The notes: generated from the letters alone by a model not told the origin. A stretch of 64,000 bases of DNA from Acanthosepion esculentum (GCA_964036315.1 OZ038500.1:55897372-55961371); one strand, 5' to 3'; shown: positions 11,890-22,160, counted from the first letter of the stretch. Program-made: numbers and translations.

Positions 11890-12430
11890 AAAAAATGATG
11901 GCTGACCAGATTACTACTGCGGTTTTGAACACTACGGTAACAAACATAAAGAATGAATAGTAAAAATTAAAAGCCCAAAAATAACGGGAAAAGTGAAAAT
12001 ATATTCTTATGCAATTGCAGGACAACAATAGCTGTCCTTTAAATGGATTATGCCGTACGGAACGCGTTGTATATTGTGCCGCAGTGGAAGAGTAGCAAAA
12101 AATATACATTGGGTGTACTGAGAGCCAGTTCAAGAAGAGGTGGTATAATCACACCGCATCTTTTAGAATCCCGGAACCTAGGTACAACACGAAGTTAGCA
12201 AGATATTATTGGAGCTTTAGGAAGGGGCATAGCAAAAGGCCCAACATTAAATGAAGTCTATTAAAAATCTAAAGAATAGTACAATAATCAGGAATAACTG
12301 TAGGCTATACCAATAAGAGACTAGCTATAGCAACGTATAAGGACATCACTGAATTACTGAACGGGAGTTGAGAGATCATGACCAAGTATAGACATGTTAA
12401 GAAGTTCAGCTTGGGGTTATTTGAACTGAA
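11890..12430 (+). repeat. Dispersed repeat P, copy 1
   Basis: This sequence is found in inverted orientation at 15148-15720. Shared landmarks include TTAAATGGATTATGCCGTAC, GGAACGCGTTGTATATTGTG, CAAGAAG near 12134 and GGGGTTATTTGA near 12413. The plus-strand frames from 12120 on end in a decayed protein with readable stretches such as EIMAKCRH in the other copy. I recall similar tails in animal retroelements but cannot name the family. It has several stops. Confidence 0.7.
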
Positions 12431-12692
12431 TATTTATTATTTATTTATTTATTTTTATACATCTCCCCGCACTATTTCCGTTTTCGAACGAAAGTGCTTA
12501 AGTTTTTGAGCTCCATGTCGTTGAGTTGCTGAACAAACCATCTGAGGAGATCGCGGTAGTTTTTTCTGGTCAGCATTCATTTTTTTTTTCAAACATTAAA
12601 CAGCTCTGAAAGTCTTGTCTTCCAACTTGATATTGAGCACTTTCAATGCCTACGATCTTAACAAATATTTTTCTGTTTGTTTACTATAGCGC

Positions 12693-12744
<52 letters not shown>
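12431..12744. other. No gene seen; ends in (TA)n
   Basis: Unassigned DNA. It includes a CATCTGAGGAGATCGCGGTA stretch that looks like a decayed version of the motif at 15676-15699, followed by (TA)n at 12697-12740. Confidence 0.4.
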
Positions 12745-12748
<4 letters not shown>

Positions 12749-13002
12749 TAAGCGTATCACCCCAAGCAAGGCTGGTGGCCACTATCACGCATGGGGTTAC
12801 AGAAGGGTTGGAGGAAGAGCATATAGGAGTGGTAAAAGAAGGGGTGTGGAGAAAGAGAAGGACGGAGGGTCGATCAAGGCAAGGGGGTTACAGAAGATTT
12901 AGAGCGAGAGCAGATAGGAATGAAAGATGAAAGGAAGTGGAGAAGGGAAGTGGATAGATCAAGGCAACTGGAGATGACGATTGACGCTACACTTAAACCG
13001 TT

Positions 13003-13003
<1 letters not shown>
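12745..13003 (-). mobile_element. LINE-A 3-prime tail
   Basis: The minus strand carries the LINE-A noncoding tail, shared with 2185-2400 and 25240-25420. The shared plus-strand landmark is ATCACCCCAAGCAAGGCTGG. It is abutted by (TA)n on both sides (12697-12740 and 13004-13056). Confidence 0.8.

Positions 13004-13056
<53 letters not shown>
13004..13056. repeat. (TA)n microsatellite
   Basis: About 50 bp of TA repeat between a LINE-A tail and a Penelope endonuclease frame. Confidence 0.95.
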
Positions 13057-13062
<6 letters not shown>

Positions 13063-13437
13063 ATTCGCAATGATTCTTCTCCCCCGGTTAGCGATTTGAA
13101 AAAAAACAACATAGTTTACAAATTCAGGTGCCCTTTTGGAGATTGTATATCCAACGAACTAAATAATATCTATGTTGGTCACACCACAAACTCGCTTTCA
13201 CGTCGCTTGACACTACATTTGAATGATAACTCTAACATTTTTAGGCATTTAAAACAACATGCCTGGCCGCATACACAATTCCGGAAAATCCTCGTCGAAA
13301 ACACAACTATACTTAAACATGGAAACAATAAACAAAAACTAAAAATTCTTGAAGCTATATCCATAAAACAGTTGAAACCTAACCTGAACAACATAAACTA
13401 TGAAATCTCCAAAAATATCCTTAAATGCCTATAATTA
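13057..13437 (+). CDS. Penelope-like element GIY-YIG endonuclease domain (truncated ORF)
   Basis: An open frame with its first ATG at 13096 encodes 112 residues, and related codons continue upstream to about 13060. It is the C-terminal endonuclease domain of a Penelope-like retroelement, which nicks target DNA for insertion. Visible motifs: IVYKF (residues 6-10) and IYVGHT (25-30) as the two GIY-YIG halves, Arg37 and His41 in SRRLTLH, and the metal-ligand Glu86 in ILEAISI. Cys12, Cys17 and two His near 51 and 55 may form the zinc site typical of this group. The reverse transcriptase is missing, cut off by (TA)n at 13056, so the ATG is not the original start. The catalytic residues look intact, which is unusual in this window. 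Confidence 0.85.
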
Positions 13438-13720
13438 GTAACAGAAGTCATTGGTTCATACCAACGGCTTTCCATACTCAATACTCATCGGATTCACTCT
13501 CGCGTGGTCATGTGTGACGTCATGAGCATGTGCGATTTTCGCTTTCAGCGTTTTATATGCACGTGTTTATCGTTGCTTGGAAATCATCAATGTAAACAAA
13601 TAAGACTATCATCAATTTCTTGTTCGTGTATTGCTTAAATATATTGTGTAATTGTCATCTTTGATAATGGCTTATGTAAGCCGAAAGCTTAGATTAGATT
13701 AAAAAAAAAAAAAAAAAAAA
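13438..13720 (+). mobile_element. Penelope-like 3-prime noncoding region with stem-GAAA motif and A tail
   Basis: It follows the endonuclease stop directly. Near the end TTGATAA (13661-13667) is followed by a GGCTT/AAGCC hairpin (13669-13673 with 13678-13682) and GAAA (13683-13686). This resembles a degenerate hammerhead core, with A in place of the required G8. The segment closes with about 20 A residues at 13702-13721. Confidence 0.65.
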
Positions 13721-13853
13721 AGTATGTATCAATATTGTGATTTTCTTTCATTGTTTAATGATAATGTTATTAAGATTATCAGACTATTTGAAAAAAACTT
13801 ACATAAAATATATAGACAACACTTATCTATATTATTTAATGAAACATGTATTA

Positions 13854-13918
<65 letters not shown>
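13721..13918 (+). mobile_element. Penelope-like 5-prime fragment joined to (TA)n
   Basis: The plus-strand frames read KNLHKIYRQHLSILFNETC, clearly related to the minus-strand frame at 15747-16010. The fragment then runs into (TA)n at 13855-13918. It begins right after the A tail of the preceding Penelope 3-prime end. Confidence 0.6.
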
Positions 13919-13919
<1 letters not shown>

Positions 13920-14080
13920 GAGTACAAAAATCAATTATCTCCCTTTGGTAGAGATGAAATCATGTGGGTCACGTGACGACCGATTAATGACACCACTTCA
14001 TACAAGTCATTCCTTTTCCTTTCAACCATTTCGTTCCGTCCGTGAAATACGGTGTTATTATATCACGGATGTGTGTGTGT

Positions 14081-14130
<50 letters not shown>

Positions 14131-14934
14131 ACAGACGCTGACAGTGAAAGAATATGTGCCAAACTATAGATTTGTAACGAAAGTAAACAGAAGTAAGAAA
14201 CGGAACAAAGAAAAGAAAAAGAAAAAAAAAGGCATGATGGCCGAATAAAACGCACGATTCGCTGGAAGTTCTATTTGCTGAAGCGCCGACGGGAAACATT
14301 GGCAGACGATTGAAGGAAAATATTCATCATCTTTCCTTAAAAAAAGAGGTCGAGTAAGACACAAAAGAATCAGGTATGGAAAGCGACAGTTCGATTTGAA
14401 ATCTACCTCCTAAATGTGTCATTAAAAGAAATTCAAGATGTGGAATTCGACATTACATAACATTTGAAATACCTCATCGTATGGCTCAGTTATAACAAAT
14501 TTAGCATTGATTCTAAGGAAATTGAACATAGAATCGGCTACGCCCGAAGTAGTTTCTTCCAACACCGCAAGTTGCTACAAAGCAAAACATCAACTTAAAT
14601 ACTCGAGTCATGTTCTAAAATAGTTTCGTCATATCGAGGCTTTTCATATGGATGTCAAGCTTCGCGCCAAACCCATTCATAAATATTTAAACTGATTAAA
14701 ATGGTTTCAAGTGAATGAAGTCTGTAAGTCTTAACGAGGGTCATATTTCTTCGGATCTCATGGACTGGCACTACATAATCACAAAGATCTGTACCAAATA
14801 AGACAACCGTTCCTAAGGACTTTCAGCAGCAGCTACTAAAATATATACCAACAATTAAACTACATATCCCATGAAAGTTGAAGAGAAAACAATGACATAA
14901 TAACGCTGTTGACATTCCACGCTACTTCGAATAA
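13919..14934. other. No gene seen; contains (GT)n
   Basis: A (GT)n run with GC interruptions lies at 14069-14128. The rest has no recognisable motif. Open frames across the GT run are artefacts. Confidence 0.5.
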
Positions 14935-15095
14935 AAGGTTAGAGAGGAAACTCCCATCAATACTGGAAAGAACAATAACAGTTACTGGACTCTATATAAC
15001 TGTTTACTTGAAAAAATTCTAAGAGAAAGATTTGATAAATTTTAGCCGAAATTGGTACTGGCTGTTCGGTCAATGAATGCCGAAGATTTCCTTAT
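14935..15095 (+). repeat. Dispersed repeat Q, copy 2
   Basis: Related to 1434-1600: both hold ATACTGGAAAGAACAATAA-like and TCAATGAATGCCGAAGATTT-like blocks in the same order. Confidence 0.5.
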
Positions 15096-15147
15096 AAGTA
15101 AACGCTGAAGTAGTGCGGGGCGATATATATATATAAAAAAAATTCCA

Positions 15148-15720
15148 ACTTTATCCGGGATCAAATAACCCCAAGCTAAACTTTTTAACGTGTCTACACT
15201 TGGCCATGATCTCTGACCTACCATTCAGTAATTCAGTGATGTTCTTATACAGTGCTATAGCTAGTTTCTCTTCTTGATATAGCCTACAGGTATTACCGAT
15301 TATTGTGTTAGCCTTTAGATTTCTTAATATACTCCATTTAATGTTTGGGCTTTTGTTATGCCTCTCCCGAAACCTCTAATAATTGCTTGCTGAGCTTCGT
15401 GTTTCATCTACGTTCCGGGATTCTAAAAGATACGGTGTGATTATACCACCGCTTCTTGAACTGGCCCTCAGTGCACCCAGTGTATATTTTTGTGCTACTC
15501 TTCGACTGCGGCACAATATACAACGCGTTCCGTACGGCATAATCCATTTAAAGGGCAGTTATTTTTGTCCTACAGTTACATAAGAATATATTTTCACATT
15601 TCACATCATTTTTGAGCTTTAAATATTTACTATTCATTCTTTATGTCTCTTCAGGTGGTTAGCTGAACAAACCACCTGAAGAGAGCGTAGTGGTCGAAAC
15701 CGCAGTAGTGTTCTGGTCAG
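15148..15720 (-). repeat. Dispersed repeat P, copy 2 (inverted)
   Basis: Inverted copy of 11890-12430, more complete at its right end. It includes on the plus strand CTGAAGA (15676-15682) and GAAA (15696-15699) around a weak hairpin, followed by CTGGTC near 15711. This is another hammerhead-like arrangement, with ACC and GGT able to close a short third stem. Confidence 0.7.
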
Positions 15721-15737
15721 CGTTCACTTGTTTTAAA

Positions 15738-15746
<9 letters not shown>

Positions 15747-15815
<69 letters not shown>

Positions 15816-16010
15816 GTATTTAGGCAGCAATCCTTCTTTCATGCACATTTCATTAAAAACGACTGACAAGGTGCTTTTATTTAGTTTTTTAAATAATTTC
15901 TCATGCGATCTAATAATGTTTTTCTTTTCAGATGATAAATTATATAAAAACTGTCCGAATGTTCGTTTTATCCGAGCGCTTTCGGCTATACATTTAGCCA
16001 TTTTCAAGGA
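15747..16010 (-). mobile_element. Penelope-like 5-prime fragment joined to (TA)n
   Basis: A minus-strand frame of 96 codons (16007-15717) reads through the fragment into (TA)n at 15747-15811. Recognisable stretches are LSVVFNEMC and EGLLPKYTN, just before the repeat. The stem-GAAA motif lies at 15980-16008. Because the frame ends in Ile-Tyr repeats, I treat it as a relic, not a gene. Confidence 0.6.
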
Positions 16011-16059
16011 TTATATTTCAACTGTTAGAATTAGAAATAGTTTGTTATATGTATGTTTT

Positions 16060-16134
16060 ATAAAATTATTAGATCTCACGAGAAATTATATAAAAAACTA
16101 AATAAAAGCACCTTGTCAGGCATTTTTAATGAAA

Positions 16135-16170
<36 letters not shown>
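16060..16170 (+). mobile_element. Penelope-like 5-prime fragment joined to (TA)n, second copy
   Basis: It repeats GAAATTATATAAAAAACTAA and CACCTTGTCAGGC, then TTTTTAATGAAATGTGCA running straight into (TA)n at 16139-16170. It is inverted with respect to the neighbour at 15747-16010. Confidence 0.6.
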
Positions 16171-16174
<4 letters not shown>

Positions 16175-16484
16175 GACAATTTTATTTGAAAAAATTCTAC
16201 ATTGACATATATTGTCAATGATCCAGCATGTTTTAAAAAATAACTTCATTTCTCAAGAAAATCTTCTCGTGCGAGATAAAACACGATTAATGTTGAGCGG
16301 CTCCCGAGTGACTTTTCCTTCAATTTCAGTGATTACGACTCTTTTTTTGTTTGTTTACTTCATATTGTTTACAAATTCCACGTTATTTCAGTCCTTCCGA
16401 TTACAATTGCCTTTTCCCAGCATCCGCCACTCCACCCCCAATCAACGCATGAAACTCTTCCTATTAAACAGACTTTCATTTACA
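16171..16484. other. No recognisable feature
   Basis: Short frames only, no repeat partner. Confidence 0.45.
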
Positions 16485-16560
16485 GTGTGCCTTCCTTGAA
16501 ATGCGATCCTTACTGGGTGCTCCATACATTTGGCCTTGTGCCACATCTAAGTTACAAATT
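16485..16560 (+). repeat. SINE-1 3-prime half
   Basis: A TGCGATCCTTACTGG stretch (B-box remnant) is followed by CTCCATACATTTGGCCTTGT and GCCACATCTAAG. This is the same order as the reverse strand of the 138-bp satellite unit. Confidence 0.65.
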
Positions 16561-16589
16561 CATCATAGCATCATTCCGAGCCATTTATC

Positions 16590-16690
16590 CATCACACCAG
16601 CCGGTATTCACATGATGTCACCCATCTAAGTACTGACCAAATTCGACGTTGATTAACTCCGGTGATTGTACGGGGGACTGGTATTTCAAT
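16590..16690 (-). pseudogene. 5S rRNA-like relic (5S pseudogene or 5S-derived SINE)
   Basis: The plus strand matches the reverse complement of metazoan 5S rRNA in order: CCGGTATTC, then CACCCATCTAAGTACTGACC (5S has CTCCCATCCAAGTACTAACC), then a TTAACTCCGGTGATTG block at the position of the internal promoter, then a GGACTGGTAT end. It is diverged and lacks a clean 5S start, so it is not a working gene. It lies 30 bp from a SINE-1 end. Confidence 0.7.
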
Positions 16691-17559
16691 GCGATGCACC
16701 CGTAAGCCGATCATTTTCTGGAAAAATGATTAATTTGATATATTATAGATTTCTTTTGAATATTCAAAAAATGTATGCTCCTTGCTATGTCAATTATTTG
16801 AAAAAAAAATGGCGGCCAGACGAGGGAGCAAATCACTCGGCATTGTTACATGACAGCACCTTGCCACTTATAATAAAGACGATGGTGCTAAAGTCCCTGA
16901 TTATTTTCTTATCTTTTTATTGAAAGATTGCCATCATTTTTTTTTTCAAAGATAAAAAACTCTTACAGGCAAGAACTCCGTCAAACAGGTTCAAATTAAA
17001 GAAGTCTTCAATGAATTTAACGATTCTACGAATTCTTTAGAAAGGGAATCGACAACTTGCTGTGAATGTTGAATTAATATATAGAAATACGCCGGGGAAG
17101 ACATCGATTGAATAAATTACTTTTACAAATTATGTTATTTGAATAAATCAAGATTTTTATCTTGAAGAATTTGATTCAAGTGTATTTCATTTATAAATTT
17201 CTTACTATTTTTCAACATAAAATCAACTTTGGAGGTGGTCTCGTCTCTGTTAAGAGAGCTAGCTTTAAATCGCACATTTTCCATGTTGCCAGTATGAAGA
17301 AAAGAGGTTAAATTTAGATATTTATTTCACCTCTTATTTAATTCACCGTCAGATTTAAAAAAAAATGAGTACGAAATTAAAATAAAGTGTTATGAAAATA
17401 AACGGGAACATTTAAGCATTTGTGAACAAATGGAATTCCCAGACCTATGTCTATTTTTGGATTAATTCATCGTGGCGTTTGTCCCATAATTGACTCATCT
17501 TTGACATTTAAATAACACTAAAGGGGCTGATATGCTATTAAATTAACAAACCTAATTTA
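16691..17559. other. No recognisable feature
   Basis: AT-rich DNA without family motifs. Confidence 0.45.
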
Positions 17560-17634
17560 ACCTAGTGAAAACCGGATCTACGTCGGCCTTTTTGATTCCA
17601 GTATAAGTTAGAAATATTGAACTATAAAACAGTG
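17560..17634 (+). repeat. Short dispersed unit with AAAACCGGATCTACGTCGG
   Basis: First of several related pieces (see 18061-18362 and 19545-19760) sharing an ACCGGAYCTACGTC block and an AATATTGAACYRTAAAACAG block. Confidence 0.5.
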
Positions 17635-17935
17635 TACACTATTTACATTATTCGGACCATTGTTCTCATCTTTGTCGCCATATTTATTACAACGTTTCGG
17701 CCGTTGTACACTACGGACTTCTTCAGGGGGTTGGAATGTTGAACTGAACCCTGTATTTCGCTCACTGGGGTAGACTGTTCTAGTTCCACGTGTCATGTTT
17801 AATGGATGTCAGTTATCAGTTATCTCCTGTTAATTCCCCTCTCTAAGTTCTCCACTGCCTTAACCGGGCATTGAACTCACACTCTTTGTCACTGGATCTA
17901 ACCAACGCCATGAGTCCTTGAGGACATCTGTGTAT
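17635..17935 (-). repeat. SINE-2 copy
   Basis: On the minus strand the order is tRNA-like head (B-box-like GTGAGTTCAATGCCC), a middle with GAACTAGAACAGTCTACCCC, then CTGAAGAAGTCCG and ACAACGGCCGAAACGTTGT, and an end in GAATAATGTAAATAGTG. The same order occurs at 62941-63205 (minus) and 34860-35215 (plus). ACAACG and CGTTGT can form a hairpin with GCCGAAA in the loop. Confidence 0.7.
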
Positions 17936-18060
17936 GAATTTCTGGGTATTTTGAACCTAATGTTTCAGCAACCGTTTTTACCAGTGCTCATATTGCGACA
18001 AAGATGAGGACAATAGTCCGAATAATGTAAATAGTGTACATAATACCTCATCTCAGAAAT

Positions 18061-18362
18061 ATAGACAGCTAAAACAGTGTCTAGTGTAAACCGGACCGAT
18101 GTCTACAGTAGTCAATCTAGTGTAAAGCTGATTCCTCGTAAGCGGTCAGCATTTTATTCAAGAGTTATCAAAGGTAACTGGTGATAAGTTTAAAATATTG
18201 AACCGTAAAACAGAATATACCTTTTTTTTTTAATCTAGTCTATACCGACCCTATCTCTACCGTTCAGTATCTCGTGTAAACGGGACCAATTTTAACATTT
18301 TGAGACTATTGTAAACCTGATCATGTCGGCCTTTATGGCTAGTGTGAACCGGGCCTTCATTT
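18061..18362 (+). repeat. Tandemly arranged diverged repeat units (ACCGGA block)
   Basis: Successive pieces repeat GTGTAAACCGGACCGATGTC, a TAAGCGGTCA block near 18138 and ACCGTAAAACAG. The same pieces recur at 19545-19760 in the same order. No coding content. Confidence 0.55.
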
Positions 18363-18559
18363 ACTCTTCTATTAATTCATTGTGATTTTGTCCTACAAAA
18401 CGTATGTGCAACACTGAAAAGCCCAACATAAGCTTCTATGCTATTTAATTATCTAACCTAATCTAATTAAGCAATGTATCCGAAACAACGAACAAGGTAT
18501 TTTCAGAGGATTATACCATTAAAACATTCAAGGAACAGAGATTTGAACAATTTCTTAAC

Positions 18560-19110
18560 GGTTTACTTCTTCTCCATGCCATTTCTCTTAGGACGTTGGT
18601 GATTATGGCTCTCCACAATGTCTTATCCTTTGTAGTTCTTAGTAAATTTTGTCTTTTAGCTATCCCTCCTAGACCCCGTCTTGCCACCATTTTACGCATG
18701 TTCGTTAGGCACATTACGTTCGGTTTTCTATATGCACTGTGTGTGTCATAGTTCCCAAGCCCTCATTTCTCATAATATGACCTAAAAATTTCAACTGTCT
18801 CTTTCTGGTCCTACGTAAAATTGTCCATTTTGTTTCCATTTTCTGTAAAACTTCCATATTGCTCACATATTAATCCATGTTATTATCAGATCCTTCTGTA
18901 GAACCCCTTTAATGATGCTTCAAGTTTCTTCTTCGTCTGTGACGAGATTGTCAAGTTTTCACTGCCATATAGGAGGACTGATATTACATAAGAGTTCAGT
19001 ACTCTTTACTTTGCATCTAACGAAATATTTCTGTTTCTTAATATTTTGCTTAGCTTTTGGAAGGCATTTTTCGCTAGCCCAATGCGCCTTTCATGTCGCA
19101 GTTTTCATCC
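18560..19110 (-). pseudogene. RTE-like LINE C-terminal fragment
   Basis: Minus-strand frames carry the RTE C-terminal signature: RGLGGIAKRQNLLRTTKDK, then WRAIITNVLREM. Upstream on that strand are pieces of the palm region (TAGCCCAATGCGCC on the plus strand near 19077 corresponds to the IRRRIG-type motif). Multiple stops. A small further piece of the same family lies at 19310-19390. Confidence 0.75.
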
Positions 19111-19544
19111 TCAATTAATCAAATTCTAGCCTAATCTATTGCATTTAATTTCGCACTATACATTTGGGATTAAACCCTGTTAAATATCAGTTAAATAGCA
19201 AAGTAAACGGGGATTTATAGCCTTGGATATCATTCAGCCTAAGAGAAGAAAAACTGGGAATTTAGAACCGTGGAGAAGGGTATGGGAAATTAATTCGAAA
19301 TCTTTCCCAAGTTTTTCTTCATCTGTGAGATTGGCTAGTAGTCACTGCCATATAGGAGCACCGATATTGCATGACAGTTCTTAACGGTATAAGATTTAAA
19401 TACTGCATGAGGAAGCGGAGACATGTCGATAACTGCTTTAAAAATGCTTTAATTTGCCTTAAGCGGACAGATTTTAGTTCAACATTTCTCAAAGAGAAAT
19501 GTTGAACAGAAGTTGATAAATTTAAAATATTGAAAAAAAAAACT

Positions 19545-19760
19545 AATTTAATCTATTATAAACTGAGTCTACGTCGGACATTTTTTTTTTATTCAAGTAT
19601 AAACAGTTTATCTTGTTGATAAGTTAAAAATATTGCACCGTAAAACAGTGTTAAGTATAAACCGGATCTATGTCTACAGTTTTGAATCTTTTTTAAAACT
19701 GATTCATCTTAAGCGGTCATCATTTTATTCAAGATTTATTTTTTATTTTTATTTTAAAGT
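19545..19760 (+). repeat. Diverged repeat units (ACCGGA block)
   Basis: Repeats AAACCGGATCTATGTCTACA and a TAAGCGGTCATCATTTTATT block also seen near 18138-18155. Confidence 0.55.
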
Positions 19761-19789
19761 TTATCTGTCATCTCACAAGAAATAATAAT

Positions 19790-20123
19790 ATTAATAGTAA
19801 AGCTTTCAAAAAAGGAACCTGCCAACTAATTGATATAAGATGCCCACAGGGTTCCAATTGTTTTATAAAAGCATTTCAAAAACTTCAAAGTTAAACTGTC
19901 AAATTATAAATTTAGCCTTCACAGCGAATCGGCGTAACAAAAATGTGGAAACTTAAAACTATAAATATCCCTGTTGTGATAAAGAAAGGTACCGAAAATT
20001 ATGTGAGTAAAATTCCTGGATACATTAGCATCTCAGAGCTACAAAAGATTAATTTGTGCAGAATTGCATGCATCATCCACAAAACCCTCTCTATTCAAAA
20101 GAAAAATCATAAATGCGCACAAG
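19790..20123 (+). pseudogene. LINE-C C-terminal fragment, 5-prime of the gypsy insertion
   Basis: A plus-strand frame from 19943 contains PVVIKKGTENYVSKIPGYIS followed by LQKINLCRIACIIHKTLSI. It aligns by eye with VPIVIGALGFVRKGMDNF...SHILSALS at 27150-27300 and with IVLIIVGALGMIKK at 26400-26445. This is the C-terminal tail of a LINE polyprotein. The gypsy element begins within or just after its 3-prime region, and LINE-C-like sequence resumes at 26225. Confidence 0.7.
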
Positions 20124-20128
20124 GTAAC
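20124..20128. repeat. Left target-site duplication of the gypsy element
   Basis: GTAAC directly precedes the left LTR and is repeated exactly at 26220-26224 after the right LTR. A 5-bp duplication is standard for Ty3/gypsy integration. Confidence 0.92.
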
Positions 20129-20408
20129 TGTTATGGGAACTTACCTATAACGTTATTGGACTCTTCGTTACTTTATAAATACTGCGCATCTCTGAGAGAG
20201 AGGGAAGAGGAATAAGTTGAGACCTAACGAGTCAAGACATATTAGTTCACTCTAAACCAGACTGACAGTTAATACTAACATCTTCAACTTCTTGTATTAT
20301 ATTTCTGTTGTAATATATCTTTGTTATTTACTACTCTTGTATTCGTGTTGTTCTTCCTTGGTTCTACCTTGGACCATAACCGTAGTGCGAGGATATTGGA
20401 CCATAACA
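20129..20408 (+). repeat. Left LTR of the gypsy element
   Basis: 280 bp, from TGTTATGGGAAC to GGACCATAACA. It contains TTATAAATACTGCGC near 20174, a plausible TATA region just upstream of a shared transcription-start region. It pairs with 25942-26219. Confidence 0.93.
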
Positions 20409-20409
20409 G

Positions 20410-20421
20410 TGGCGACGAGGA
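20410..20421 (+). promoter_or_regulatory. Primer binding site
   Basis: TGGCGACGAGGA lies one base after the LTR. It is complementary to a 3-prime end TCCTCGTCG plus CCA, which from my knowledge of metazoan tRNAs corresponds to tRNA-Ser(GCT). The match runs 12 bases. Reverse transcription would start here. Confidence 0.8.
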
Positions 20422-20797
20422 AACTTCAGAAACAAACTCTACGCGGAGAAACAAAAAACTTTTTGTTATTCTGTCGTCCATAACAGTGGAGACGACGAAA
20501 ACTGAAGAAACAAAATCTACGCGGAGAATCCAAAAAAGTATACTGAAAAAACAAATTCTACGTGGAGTACATTGAAAAAACAAGTTCTCCGTGGAGAATC
20601 TACAAAAAATCTTTTACTATCGGTCGTCCGTAACAGAGGCGACGTAGGAAAAATACACAAGTTACACGCGAACATAAAAAAAGAGAAAATTTTCTTTTTG
20701 GACACCAACTTTACAGTGGTAACAAAAAATAACAAAGTTCTACACAGGAAAATTTTTTTTTCATACTAGGGTTACACAACAACAGACAACCAAAAAT

Positions 20798-21785
20798 ATG
20801 GAAGACTTTAAGGCAACCATATTGGAACTTATGAACATACAATTTGAGCAGCAACAGAAAAACGAACAGAAGCATCTTGAACTACAAGAATTATTGCTAC
20901 AGAATAAATAAAAGGCAAAATTCCGAGAATGAAACAGTTCTCTCCCAAAATGCTATATGGAGCTCTATCGAAGACTTCACGTATGCACCGGACGAACACA
21001 AAGCCTTCGCAGCTGACTTCAGAAGGTACGAAGATTTATATGAGTTTGATTGCGGGAATTGGTCAGACGCGAGAAAAGTGCGTCTACTACTAAGAACATT
21101 AGAGTCATGCGAATACACTAAATTCGTAGACTACATCCTACCGAGGAAAACAAATGATTTAACTTTCAAGGAAGCCATAAAACTGTTAACAGAACTTTTT
21201 AGCCCAAATACCTCATTATTCCATAAAAGATGGAAATGTCTGAATCTAACAAAAAAGGACAGCGAAGATTATATAACATTCGCTTCCATTGTGAACAAAC
21301 ATTGTGATGACTTTAATTTATCTGAACTAAGCCCGGACAATTTCAAATGTTTAATATTCGTTCAAGGTCTGGTTTCAAATAAAGACGCGGAGATCAGACG
21401 CAGAATTCTTACAAAACTGGAGAGTGAACCAGAATTGACTCTACAAAAATTGGCTGAAAACTGTCAGAGATGTATAAGCATAAAGAAGGACTCGAAAGAT
21501 ATAGAAGAGTCTGGCATCGCGCACATACGTAAAGTACAACGACAAACACGTTTTTGTCCATCCTCAAAAACAAACCAAACCAATTTTCCCTCCTCAAAAA
21601 CAGGTCAAACAAATTTTTCTACTTCAAAAAGTCAATATCAGAAAAAACTACCACCCAGTCCATGCTATCGCTGTAGGACTTTACATTTGTATAAAGACTG
21701 TCCATACCGCTTTAAGACTTGTCTGTCGTGCAAAAAAGTGGGTCATAAAAGTTCTCATTGTTGGACTAAGAAAGAAGCAGAGTAA
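20798..21785 (+). pseudogene. gag: gag (frameshifted), two zinc knuckles
   Basis: The likely original ATG at 20798 opens a frame that runs about 36 codons and stops near 20908. The main gag frame (open from 20844 to 21785) takes over in another register, so a frameshift near 20900 separates the N-terminus. The body is a capsid-like region with LRTLESCEYTKFVDYI and LFSPNTSLFHKRW. The C-terminus has a first knuckle, CYRC with the spacing C-x2-C-x3-H-x4-C (one residue short), and a canonical second knuckle, CLSCKKVGHKSSHC. The product would package element RNA. Apart from the frameshift it is well preserved. Confidence 0.88.
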
Positions 21786-22160
21786 TAGTTACTAGGACTG
21801 ACCAAGCGGACGAGACAAACATACGAAAATATGTGCCAGTAGAAATGTTAAACAGAAAAGTCAGATTACAACTGGATTCCGGTTCAGACTTAACTATTAT
21901 TAACGAACAAACATGGAGAAAATTTAAAAAAACAACCATGTTAAGAACCGATAAAATTTCTAGGTTGATAACTGAGAGAAAAATAAAATTTGAAGAAGTT
22001 ATTACAAATATGGCATTCAATGGAATGACCAAAAAATTAAAAATGTATGTGCTAAGAAATACAGAAAACTTATTTGGAACGGACTGGATGCAGAAATTCG
22101 ACCTCTGGGATTTACCAATAAGTACGTACTGCCAAAAAGTGAAAAGTTTATCGACTGAGG
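21786..22160 (+). pseudogene. pol: pol, aspartic protease region
   Basis: The frame starting about 21833 contains VRLQLDSGSDLTIINEQTW, with the retropepsin Asp-Ser-Gly triad at 21875-21883. This protease would process the gag-pol product. The frame is open to 22339 and joins the reverse transcriptase N-terminus, but a frame change near 22245 separates the two. No independent start codon is needed in the family, as pol is normally made by readthrough or frameshift from gag. Confidence 0.85.

Noticed and set aside
17635..17935. Hammerhead ribozyme in SINE-2
   Set aside because: CTGAAGA and GAAA are present, but the conserved pairing is ACAACG with CGTTGT, which spans the GAAA and is not compatible with a hammerhead fold. 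Other copies agree with that hairpin.
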